From Desulfobacteraceae bacterium (lineage in GTDB: Bacteria; Desulfobacterota; DSM-4660; Desulfatiglandales; B25-G16): a stretch of 5,190 nucleotides of DNA. A program made the position numbers and the translations under genes. The notes under the pieces were generated by a model. That model was not told where the DNA came from. It was given only the letters and a program-made list of their open reading frames with translations, and made no database searches. The stretch is from NCBI GenBank assembly GCA_030669265.1, contig DAOVDY010000083.1, forward strand, positions 1 to 5,190, written 5' to 3'. Shown piece by piece: positions 1-5,190 of the stretch (positions are counted from its first letter, which is position 1; every line of letters begins with the position of its first letter).

Positions 1-51
1 GCTGCATTCATTTTTTTAATAAAGTATCGGAACCTTATCTAATAAAGTAAT

Positions 52-56
52 GGAGG
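52..56 (+). promoter_or_regulatory. Ribosome binding site that fixes the start of the small membrane protein
   Basis: A GGAGG core lies five bases before the ATG at 62. An in-frame ATG at 50 overlaps this motif and would itself have no Shine-Dalgarno site, so the ATG at 62 is the better start. Confidence 0.8.
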
Positions 57-61
57 TAATT

Positions 62-340
62 ATGGATCCAGTGGATATGCTATCTACAGTTAATCTGGGT
101 GTTCCCCTTTATATGGTTATCTCTTTTGTAGTTATAATTTCTTTATGTCTCCTGTTTAGTCGAATACAGTTAGGGCTTGCCGTGTCATATCTCTTTGTCT
201 TTTATATTGGGTATTTTTACAATAAAACACTCTTGCTTAAAGTTATTGAAGGCTCTATTATAGGAACAATAATATATGCAAGCCTTGGTCTTATTATCAT
301 TATTTTGGCCATTATCTCTTTCATTTCCTCCAATAAGTAA
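62..340 (+). CDS. Small three-helix membrane protein, function unknown
   Basis: This is a 92-residue, very hydrophobic protein that I do not recognise. Three membrane segments can be read at about residues 14-32, 36-54 and 63-89, with short polar turns between them (one holds Ser-Arg, another Tyr-Asn-Lys-Thr). The tail is short and polar, ending in Ser-Ser-Asn-Lys. There is no signal-peptidase site, lipobox, catalytic motif or metal-binding cysteine pair, so an inner-membrane location is inferred. The start at 62 is preferred over the ATG at 50 because a perfect GGAGG sits five bases upstream. The RNase gene follows on the same strand after 92 bp with no obvious terminator between, so cotranscription is possible. 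A typical membrane amino acid pattern, a good ribosome site and an uninterrupted frame support a real gene. Its role cannot be inferred from this sequence. Confidence 0.8.
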   Translation: MDPVDMLSTVNLGVPLYMVISFVVIISLCLLFSRIQLGLAVSYLFVFYIGYFYNKTLLLKVIEGSIIGTIIYASLGLIIIILAIISFISSNK

Positions 341-432
341 AACCCACTAGAATTCTACATAAGACATTCTAACGGGACCAGCAAATTTTACCTCTAAACC
401 TTTTATTGCCTGAGGTGGATTAAGGATTTCTT

Positions 433-2415
433 ATGGCTGAGGGAAAAATAATTGAATACATTGACCAGAGAAAAATTGTGCTCTCTGTATGCCTGAAAGA
501 TAAGGGGAACAAGCTACAACTTTTAACCATATCTAACCATGAGGTAAGTATTTCTCCCAAAAGGGCTCTTCTCATTTCATCTGCCATTTTAAACACCTCT
601 AGGTCAAAGGGAGAATTACTAAAGGAGTTAAAAGTAATTGAAAAAATACGAACCGATTATATGACACAAGCATCTGTTCAAGATCTCTGGGAACTCACTC
701 ATGAGGAAAATAGGGCTTTTACCTATAAATATCTTGCACAGCTTTCCTTTGGCAGAGATATCACTGATGATCACATATCTGCTCTGGTTAGGGCCCTCTT
801 TGCAGACGGGGCCTATTTTAAGATAAAAGATGGCTCTTTTATCCCCAACAGTCCGGATAAGGTAGAACAAATAATAAAGGCAAGAGAAGCTGCTGAATTA
901 AGAGAGCGGGAGTTAGCAGAAGGAGCGAATTTCCTTAGAGAGGTAATAAATACCAGCCATCCTGAGGAACCCCCCTTAAAGGACAAGATTATTGAACTAC
1001 TCATTCAGCTTGCCCTTAATGGAAAAGATGCCCCAGATTATAAGCTTGGTAATGAAATGTTTTCTCGGGCGGGAATAAAGAATATCGACAGTGCTCGCCA
1101 CATATTAGTAAACCTGAATATATGGGATGAGGATGAAAACCTTGATCTTCACAGGTTTAAAATCAGGCCCAATTTCAGTGAGCTTACCCTTAAAGAAACA
1201 GATAGTGTAATGAAAAAAGAGGTAGACTCCGCTGAACGGGAAGATCTGACAAGTATATCTATCTTTACCATTGATGGACCGCATACTAAGGATTTTGATG
1301 ATGCATTAAGCTTGGATCCTGTTGGGGAAGGTTATAGGCTTGGTGTTCATATTACTGACTTAACTCCATTTATCAAGGTTGACGGACACTTAGATAGAGA
1401 AGCCTCTAACAGAGCAAGCTCGATCTACCTTCCGGTTACCCAAATCCCCATGTTTCCGCCAAGTCTTTCTAATAATGCATTAAGTTTGGTAAAAGGCTTT
1501 AAGCGGTTTGCTATATCCCTTTTTGCACATTTTGATAGGGATTGGAACCTGAACAATTTTCATTTTACACCTACCATCGTAAGGGTAGAAAAACAGCTTA
1601 CCTACGATCAAGTAAATACAATATATAAGGAAGAGCCGGTTTTTTCGGCTCTCTATCAATTGTGCCAAGCACTTAGGCAAAAGAGGGTCGCAAATGGCGC
1701 CATGCTTATCCCTCTCCCAGAAATCCATTTTGAATTCGACAATAATTCAGGTATATGTCCCAGATTGATAGAACAGAATGCTCCCTCTAAAATTATCGTC
1801 TCAGAATGTATGATTCTGTATAACTGGTTAATAGCAAAGTTTGCCTTTGAAAATGGTCTGCCTGTCCTTTATAGAAGCCAAGAATCACCTCAGGAAAGAT
1901 TGTCAATTGATGACTCTAATTATATCTATTATGTATTTCAGCAAAGGCGAAAGCTTCGGCCTCTTTTTATAGACACAATACCTCATCCACATAGTAGCCT
2001 TGGGGTTGATATATACACCAACGCAACCTCCCCATTAAGAAGATATACTGACGTGCTTGTCCAGAGGCAAATTCATTCTGTCATATTTCAGAAAAGTCCT
2101 GTATATGAAGAATTGAGGCTTAAAGAGCTAAATATGGTGATACAGCAGACATTAAAAGATATTGATTTAATAAAGAGAAACCAGGTCCGGTATTGGATAC
2201 TTAAGTATCTTGCAGGATGTATAAATGATACCTTTAATGCTATTGTTTTCCAAAAACTTAAGTATAAGTATTCGATAATATTAACTGATTTACTTTTCGT
2301 TGCTGATCTTCCAAAAGGAAGAGGTCTTGAGCTATCACCAGGTGAAGAGATAAAGGTGGCTGTTAAAAAATCGGATCCCTGGGATGACATACTAATCCTT
2401 GAGATAGCCAATTAA
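433..2415 (+). CDS. RNase II/RNB-family 3'-5' exoribonuclease
   Basis: This 660-residue protein is expected to degrade single-stranded RNA processively from the 3' end, releasing nucleoside monophosphates, in the cytoplasm. The RNB domain spans about residues 270-555. It opens with the family's metal-binding signature: D281, D287, D289 and D290 in the pattern D-G-P-H-T-K-D-F-D-D. Further RNB blocks are GVHITDL near 304-310, the LD-EA-RASSIYLP stretch, IPMFPPSLS, YRSQ at 480-483, and TSPLRRYTD at 532-540, where R536 matches the catalytic-site arginine of RNase II. The N-terminus lacks obvious cold-shock domains. It has a short beta-rich segment (1-50), then a likely winged helix (about 76-140) and a helical linker, as in cyanobacterial Zam-type and Deinococcus-type RNase II. 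A divergent S1-like domain fills about 595-659. The ATG at 433 has AAGGA six bases upstream. The gene converges with the leftward gene ending at 2450. It is shorter than typical RNase R and lacks a basic tail, so RNase II-like is the better name. No rnb or rnr symbol is assigned because orthology is unclear. Confidence 0.93.
   Translation: MAEGKIIEYIDQRKIVLSVCLKDKGNKLQLLTISNHEVSISPKRALLISSAILNTSRSKGELLKELKVIEKIRTDYMTQASVQDLWELTHEENRAFTYKYLAQLSFGRDITDDHISALVRALFADGAYFKIKDGSFIPNSPDKVEQIIKAREAAELRERELAEGANFLREVINTSHPEEPPLKDKIIELLIQLALNGKDAPDYKLGNEMFSRAGIKNIDSARHILVNLNIWDEDENLDLHRFKIRPNFSELTLKETDSVMKKEVDSAEREDLTSISIFTIDGPHTKDFDDALSLDPVGEGYRLGVHITDLTPFIKVDGHLDREASNRASSIYLPVTQIPMFPPSLSNNALSLVKGFKRFAISLFAHFDRDWNLNNFHFTPTIVRVEKQLTYDQVNTIYKEEPVFSALYQLCQALRQKRVANGAMLIPLPEIHFEFDNNSGICPRLIEQNAPSKIIVSECMILYNWLIAKFAFENGLPVLYRSQESPQERLSIDDSNYIYYVFQQRRKLRPLFIDTIPHPHSSLGVDIYTNATSPLRRYTDVLVQRQIHSVIFQKSPVYEELRLKELNMVIQQTLKDIDLIKRNQVRYWILKYLAGCINDTFNAIVFQKLKYKYSIILTDLLFVADLPKGRGLELSPGEEIKVAVKKSDPWDDILILEIAN
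1632..1652 (+). other. Strong hairpin inside the RNase coding sequence
   Basis: AGAGCCG (1632-1638) and CGGCTCT (1646-1652) form a perfect 7-bp, GC-rich stem around the 7-base loop GTTTTTT. It lies in the RNB domain coding sequence, encoding roughly Glu-Pro-Val-Phe-Ser-Ala-Leu. The T-run is in the loop rather than after the stem, so it does not look like an intrinsic terminator. Folding in the mRNA is plausible, but any role is unknown. Confidence 0.5.
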
Positions 2416-2437
2416 CCTTATCGCATCATTTGTGGAT

Positions 2438-2449
2438 TGTAGCGCTACA
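2438..2449. repeat. 12-bp perfect palindrome between convergent genes
   Basis: TGTAGCGCTACA is fully self-complementary. It sits in the 34-bp gap between the RNase stop codon (2413-2415) and the stop codon of the leftward gene (2450-2452). As RNA it could form only a short stem with a 4-base loop, and no T-tract follows on either strand, so it is a poor intrinsic terminator. It may be a protein site or chance. Confidence 0.4.
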
Positions 2450-3202
2450 CTACGCCTCAACTACTTTCTTTAAAATCAATGTACCGTTTCTATCATATAC
2501 AAATATCTTAAAAATGAGTGGTCTATTGATTGATTTGTTGAGTGTATATTGACTGCTGATTGATTTGAATCTTTGTATGAAAAAACGCTGTCCGCTTCTA
2601 TAGTTTATAGGGATTCCATCTTTAAGGGGTGAGTTGGGATAAACCCAAACTTCAGATTTGTCCGAATCCTTTATGCTGACAAGGACAAATATATACCCGC
2701 CAATAGGTTCCTCATTCACCTGTTTGTTTATAATCCTGAAGTCAACCTTAATTGTCGATTTATTTCTTTCTACCTTCAATTCATCAATGTCCACAAGTTT
2801 GGTCAAAGATGATTCAGTATGGTCCACCGTGGACAGAGGCCTTGGACTTTGATCTTTTTTCTCTGTAATATAATCGTCCAATAGGGCAATGTGCTGTTTA
2901 GATTCCTCAAGACTCTTTTTTGCCTTTATAAGCATTGCTCTAAGCTCAGCATTTTCATCTGCCAGCATTTTATTGTTTCTATAGTAATCAATGAATAGGT
3001 TGGTAAAAAAAATGGTCACTACAATATAGAAGATAAAAAACAGCGAAACCCATAATAGAAAATGGGCGGATATCTTAAATGTCCTTACCTTGCCTACGCC
3101 CTTAAAGATCATAACTGTCAGACGCTCTTTTGCCTTAGAGGGCCTTCTTATCTCCCTTTCTCTCTTCCTGATATCGCCCATGTCTCTCTCTTGATTTGTC
3201 AT
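2450..3202 (-). CDS. Uncharacterised single-pass membrane protein with coiled coil and beta-rich C-terminal domain
   Basis: I do not recognise this 250-residue protein. The first 45 residues are strongly basic (several Arg/Lys clusters, probably cytoplasmic). One membrane helix lies at about 47-70. A charged heptad-like segment follows at about 73-117 and looks like a coiled coil, then a Ser/Pro/Thr-rich linker at 118-135. Residues 137-249 alternate hydrophobic and polar positions with many beta-branched residues, suggesting a compact beta domain. It includes G-G-Y-I-F-V-L-V, an S-G-Q-R-F-F-I-Q-R-F-K block near 203-213, and a final strand pair around Y236-D-R-N-G. The positive-inside rule places this domain in the periplasm. 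Architecture resembles bacterial families with a TM, coiled coil and beta domain such as DUF6776, but this is only a resemblance. The ATG at 3202 and an in-frame ATG at 3181 (residue 8) both have weak purine-rich upstream sequences, so the start is uncertain by seven residues. purB lies 116 bp upstream on the same strand, so readthrough from purB is possible. Confidence 0.85.
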   Translation of the reverse strand: MTNQERDMGDIRKREREIRRPSKAKERLTVMIFKGVGKVRTFKISAHFLLWVSLFFIFYIVVTIFFTNLFIDYYRNNKMLADENAELRAMLIKAKKSLEESKQHIALLDDYITEKKDQSPRPLSTVDHTESSLTKLVDIDELKVERNKSTIKVDFRIINKQVNEEPIGGYIFVLVSIKDSDKSEVWVYPNSPLKDGIPINYRSGQRFFIQRFKSISSQYTLNKSINRPLIFKIFVYDRNGTLILKKVVEA

Positions 3203-3279
3203 CTTCTATCTCTTTGAATCAATTCGGCCGTTGTTCCCTATCACGATATTGATCGGCACTGTACATTTCTCACAGCATT

Positions 3280-3307
3280 ATGATAAGCAACCAAACTGTA
3301 TATACAA
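3280..3307 (-). promoter_or_regulatory. Weak candidate promoter for the coiled-coil membrane protein
   Basis: On the minus strand, TTGTAT (3302-3307) and TATCAT (3280-3285) are separated by 16 bases. The -10 matches five of six consensus bases but the -35 only three. It lies in the 116-bp gap after purB and would give a leader of roughly 70 bases. The -35 overlaps the palindrome TGTATATACA (3297-3306). In AT-rich DNA such matches arise easily by chance. Confidence 0.2.
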
Positions 3308-3318
3308 GGGTAATTAGT

Positions 3319-4614
3319 TTATACCTGGAACACCCTGGCAAAAATCTCATCCACATGTTTTAGATGATAATTGAGGGAAAATATTTTCTCTATTTCTTTA
3401 TCGTCAAGATACTCTCGAACATCCGAATCGCTTAAGAGAAGTTGCTTGAAGCTTTCTCCACTACTCCAAGCATTAAGAGAAATTCTCTGTGTCAGTGAAT
3501 AGGCGTGCTGACGAGAGCATTCTTTTTCTATCAAGGCCAGTAACACCTGCTGGGAAAAAATCAGGCCCTTTAGTTTTTCAAGATTATGTGTCATAGTATC
3601 TTTATTCACCACCAAATTTTTTATCATCCTCATTAATCGATTGAGCATGTAATCTATAAGAATGGTGCTATCTGGCGCAATTACCCTTTCCACAGAGGAA
3701 TGACTGATATCTCGTTCGTGCCAAAGCGGCATATTTTCCATGGCAGCAATACAATTGGACCTAACAAGCCTAGCCAATCCCGAGAGGTTTTCTGAGCCAA
3801 TAGGGTTCTTTTTATGCGGCATCGCAGATGAGCCCTTTTGACCCGGGCTAAAGGCCTCTTCTACCTCCCCAACCTCTGTTCTCTGGAGATGTCTTATCTC
3901 TGTGGCTATCTTTTCAACTGAGCCTCCAAGGATAGCCAAGGTAGTAAAATATTGTGCATGCCTATCCCTTTGAATAATCTGAGTTGAAATCTCCGCCTGT
4001 TTAAGATTCAAATGGTCACAGACATATTTTTCTATTCTTGGAGGTGTATTAGCAAAAGTTCCTACAGCCCCGGATATTTTTCCATAGCTTATTACATCCA
4101 ATGCTTGCTTGAGTCGTGTGAGAATTCGTTGCATCTCGCTGTACCATACTGCCAATTTGAGGCCGAATGTTATGGGTTCTGCGTGGATACCGTGGGAGCG
4201 GCCTATCATGACTGTATCCTTATATTCAAAGGCCTTTTCCCTTAAGATATCCATGAGGTTGTGAACATCATCTATAATGATCAGCATTGCCTCTCTAAGT
4301 TGTAGGGCAAAGGCGGTATCTAAGATATCGGATGATGTTAAACCCAGGTGGATGAATCGAGCATCAGGGCCCACAGACTCCTCAACGTTGGTTAAAAAGG
4401 CAATTACATCGTGTTTTACCGTTTCCTCAATTTCCAAAATCCTGTCAATAGAAACGCTCGCCTTTTTCTTAATATTATCGAGGGATTTTTGTGGAATCAT
4501 TCCCTCTTTGGCCATGGCCTCGCATACAAGGAGTTCGACCCGAAGCCATTTGTCAAAGCGGCTCTGGGGCTCCCATATCTTTGCCATCTTGGCACGTGAG
4601 TATCGCTCAATCAT
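3319..4614 (-). CDS. purB: Adenylosuccinate lyase
   Basis: This 431-residue cytoplasmic enzyme should catalyse two fumarate-releasing steps of purine synthesis: SAICAR to AICAR, and adenylosuccinate to AMP. It belongs to the fumarase/aspartase superfamily and acts as a homotetramer. Similarity to Bacillus subtilis PurB, recalled from memory, runs end to end, beginning MIERYSR and including the same overall length. The active-site histidines fall at the same numbers: H68 (KHDVIAF), H89 (IHLGLTSSD) and H141 (GRSHGIHAEP). The signature loop is GSSAMPHKKNPIGSEN at 261-276, with the catalytic serine in the SS pair at 262-263. PLWHERDISHSS follows at about 301-312, another family hallmark. The ATG at 4614 is chosen because AGGTG lies five bases upstream and the product then aligns with the family start; a TTG five codons earlier is rejected. 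No other purine gene is visible nearby. A candidate promoter sits just upstream at 4649-4677. The gene appears complete with no missing key residue. Confidence 0.98.
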   Translation of the reverse strand: MIERYSRAKMAKIWEPQSRFDKWLRVELLVCEAMAKEGMIPQKSLDNIKKKASVSIDRILEIEETVKHDVIAFLTNVEESVGPDARFIHLGLTSSDILDTAFALQLREAMLIIIDDVHNLMDILREKAFEYKDTVMIGRSHGIHAEPITFGLKLAVWYSEMQRILTRLKQALDVISYGKISGAVGTFANTPPRIEKYVCDHLNLKQAEISTQIIQRDRHAQYFTTLAILGGSVEKIATEIRHLQRTEVGEVEEAFSPGQKGSSAMPHKKNPIGSENLSGLARLVRSNCIAAMENMPLWHERDISHSSVERVIAPDSTILIDYMLNRLMRMIKNLVVNKDTMTHNLEKLKGLIFSQQVLLALIEKECSRQHAYSLTQRISLNAWSSGESFKQLLLSDSDVREYLDDKEIEKIFSLNYHLKHVDEIFARVFQV

Positions 4615-4619
4615 GTAAG

Positions 4620-4624
4620 CACCT
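4620..4624 (-). promoter_or_regulatory. Ribosome binding site of purB
   Basis: On the minus strand AGGTG is followed by five bases and then the ATG at 4614-4612. This placement supports that ATG over the in-frame TTG at 4629, which lies upstream of the motif. Confidence 0.7.
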
Positions 4625-4648
4625 AACAATATATCAGCTATTTATTTT

Positions 4649-4677
4649 CCTATAAGCTACTTTGCTGATAAGATCAA
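4649..4677 (-). promoter_or_regulatory. Candidate sigma70 promoter of purB
   Basis: On the minus strand, TTGATC (4672-4677) and TATAGG (4649-4654) are separated by 17 bases; each matches four of six consensus positions. Transcription would start near 4642, giving a short leader of about 28 bases that contains the AGGTG ribosome site. TATCAGC (4632-4638) and GCTGATA (4664-4670) are inverted copies flanking the -10 and might be an operator or chance. Confidence 0.35.
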
Positions 4678-4845
4678 GATAAATAGATGATAAGAGGGCA
4701 GTTTTCTCCCCTATACAATCAGCAAGTACTATTCCTGTAATGTATTGTGCTTCAATCAGTGCATATTAAACCTGATCGTTCTATTCCAGAGAAATATTCG
4801 GTAATTATAAATGATTTACCAAAAAACATAGATAACTATTTTTTC

Positions 4846-4874
4846 TTGACATAGATACATCTTACACTAATTAT
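4846..4874 (+). promoter_or_regulatory. Candidate sigma70 promoter for the tolC-like gene
   Basis: A perfect TTGACA (4846-4851) is followed after 17 bases by AATTAT (4869-4874), which matches four of six -10 positions. The predicted start near 4881 gives a leader of about 170 bases before the ATG at 5053. The exact -35 and ideal spacing make this the best promoter in the window. An isolated TATAAT at 4948-4953 is an alternative -10 but has no good -35. Confidence 0.45.
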
Positions 4875-4881
4875 TAATCTC

Positions 4882-4898
4882 TATTCATATCTTGAATA
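4882..4898. promoter_or_regulatory. 17-bp dyad at the predicted transcription start, possible operator
   Basis: TATTCA (4882-4887) and TGAATA (4893-4898) are perfect inverted arms around the 5-base centre TATCT. The dyad begins about one base after the predicted start of the tolC-like transcript, where a repressor would block initiation. Efflux genes are often controlled by dimeric repressors such as TetR or MarR types; assignment here is inference. Confidence 0.35.
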
Positions 4899-4973
4899 CA
4901 TATTTCAGAGATTTTAAATTGAAAAATTATCCAAAAAAGAAGTAGAATATAATGGTAAATATCATCTCAATAC

Positions 4974-5000
4974 TTATTCATTCTATTAGAGAATGGATAA
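4974..5000. repeat. Inverted repeat with 11-bp arms in the tolC-like leader
   Basis: TTATTCATTCT (4974-4984) pairs with AGAATGGATAA (4990-5000) around the loop ATTAG; ten pairs are Watson-Crick and one is T-G. No T-tract follows on either strand, so it is not a standard terminator. It could be an RNA hairpin in the leader or an operator. Its left arm shares TATTCAT (4975-4981) with the upstream dyad (4882-4888). Confidence 0.5.
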
Positions 5001-5052
5001 TAACAGGACAAGCGAGACTATATCATGATGTAAATGTCAAAAGGAGAGAAGA

Positions 5053-5190
5053 ATGACAAGAAGAATATCTATTTTTTTAGGAATCCTGTTTATTGTGCTA
5101 TTAGGATCTTCGATTATTTTAGCCTCTGAGGAGCTTACCTTGGAGGAGAGCATTAAGATAGCCTTAGAGAAGAGCTTATCTATCTACTCA
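5053..5190 (+). CDS. TolC/OEP-family outer-membrane efflux protein, N-terminal fragment (runs off the window)
   Basis: Only the first 46 codons are present and the frame is still open at the edge. The start is well defined: AAGGAG at 5041-5046 lies six bases before the ATG. Residues 1-24 form a classical Sec signal peptide, with T-R-R, a hydrophobic core and a likely cut after Ile-Leu-Ala (A24/S25). The mature part begins with S-E-E-L-T-L-E-E-S-I-K-I-A-L-E-K-S-L. This matches the pattern LTLEEAI-xx-AL that opens the first OEP repeat of TolC-like proteins. Such proteins form trimeric outer-membrane channels with a periplasmic helical tunnel, working with RND, MFS or ABC pumps through a periplasmic adaptor. 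Partner genes would be expected to the right, outside this window. The long leader with two dyads suggests regulated expression. Confidence in the family is good but rests on a short stretch. Confidence 0.8.
   Translation, partial: MTRRISIFLGILFIVLLGSSIILASEELTLEESIKIALEKSLSIYS

Larger units (their letters stand above)
4615..5052. other. 438-bp divergent intergenic region between purB and the tolC-like gene
   Basis: No convincing gene of ordinary length is visible on either strand. The region is very AT-rich, especially 4790-4990. From left to right it holds the purB ribosome site and candidate promoter, a plain stretch at about 4680-4790 with nothing recognised, a partial dyad with GGTAA/TTACC arms at 4800-4820, a candidate rightward promoter at 4846-4874, a 17-bp dyad at 4882-4898, an isolated TATAAT at 4948-4953, a possible 34-codon reading frame at 4952-5056, an inverted repeat at 4974-5000, and the AAGGAG ribosome site at 5041-5046. 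No regulator gene is encoded here. Confidence 0.7.

Noticed and set aside
10..20. T-run near the left edge as a possible terminator tail
   Set aside because: The sequence before it is outside the window, so no stem can be shown.
348..357. TAGAATTCTA palindrome between the small membrane protein and RNase genes
   Set aside because: A 10-bp AT-rich palindrome is expected by chance, has no T-tract, and does not coincide with a promoter.
2088..2411. Antisense open frame of 107 codons within the RNase gene
   Set aside because: It lies wholly opposite a well-supported coding region and shows no protein-family pattern. The same applies to the smaller antisense frames at 628-870, 813-1004 and 1480-1728.
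4277..4618. Rightward 113-codon frame opposite purB
   Set aside because: It is antisense to a textbook PurB coding region and has no recognisable motif; the overlapping frames at 4411-4599 and 4012-4245 are shadows too.
4615..4629. TTG start extending PurB by five residues
   Set aside because: The ATG at 4614 has a proper ribosome site and matches the family's first residues; the TTG is upstream of that site.
4948..4953. Perfect TATAAT as the main -10 of the tolC-like gene
   Set aside because: No acceptable -35 lies 16-18 bases upstream, so the 4846-4874 pair is preferred; it remains a possible secondary start.
1..5190. CRISPR array, transposon, prophage or toxin-antitoxin pair
   Set aside because: No spaced direct repeats, transposase, integrase, terminal inverted repeats or paired small overlapping genes of that type were seen.

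Overview
The window reads as ordinary chromosomal DNA from an AT-rich Gram-negative bacterium. The Gram-negative call rests on a signal peptide and start of a TolC-type outer-membrane protein at the right edge. Arginine is often AGA/AGG, many third positions are A/T, and Shine-Dalgarno sites are clear. An RNB exoribonuclease with an N-terminal winged helix instead of cold-shock domains would fit Desulfobacterota/Nitrospirota-like lineages, among others; this placement is inference and no species is recognised.

Layout. Positions 62-340 (+) encode a small three-helix membrane protein of unknown function. After 92 bp comes 433-2415 (+), a complete RNase II/RNB-family 3'-5' exoribonuclease with its catalytic aspartates intact. 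It converges on a leftward pair across only 34 bp. The pair is 2450-3202 (-), an uncharacterised single-pass protein with a coiled coil and a beta-rich C-terminal domain, and 3319-4614 (-), a textbook adenylosuccinate lyase (PurB), 116 bp upstream of it. The 438-bp region 4615-5052 separates purB from a rightward gene that starts at 5053 and runs off the window: the signal peptide and first repeat motif of a TolC/OEP-family efflux protein.

How they work together. PurB (purine synthesis) and the RNase (RNA turnover) are housekeeping enzymes, not an obvious joint system. The 250-residue protein may be cotranscribed with purB, although the 116-bp gap could hold its own promoter. The small membrane protein may share a transcript with the RNase. 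The divergent region 4615-5052 is the most regulation-like part: a candidate sigma70 promoter on each strand, a 17-bp dyad at the predicted start of the tolC-like transcript, and an 11-bp-stem inverted repeat in its leader. No tRNA, rRNA, CRISPR array, insertion sequence or phage gene was seen. I found no convincing new multi-gene system; the best leads are the tolC-like leader and the two uncharacterised membrane proteins.
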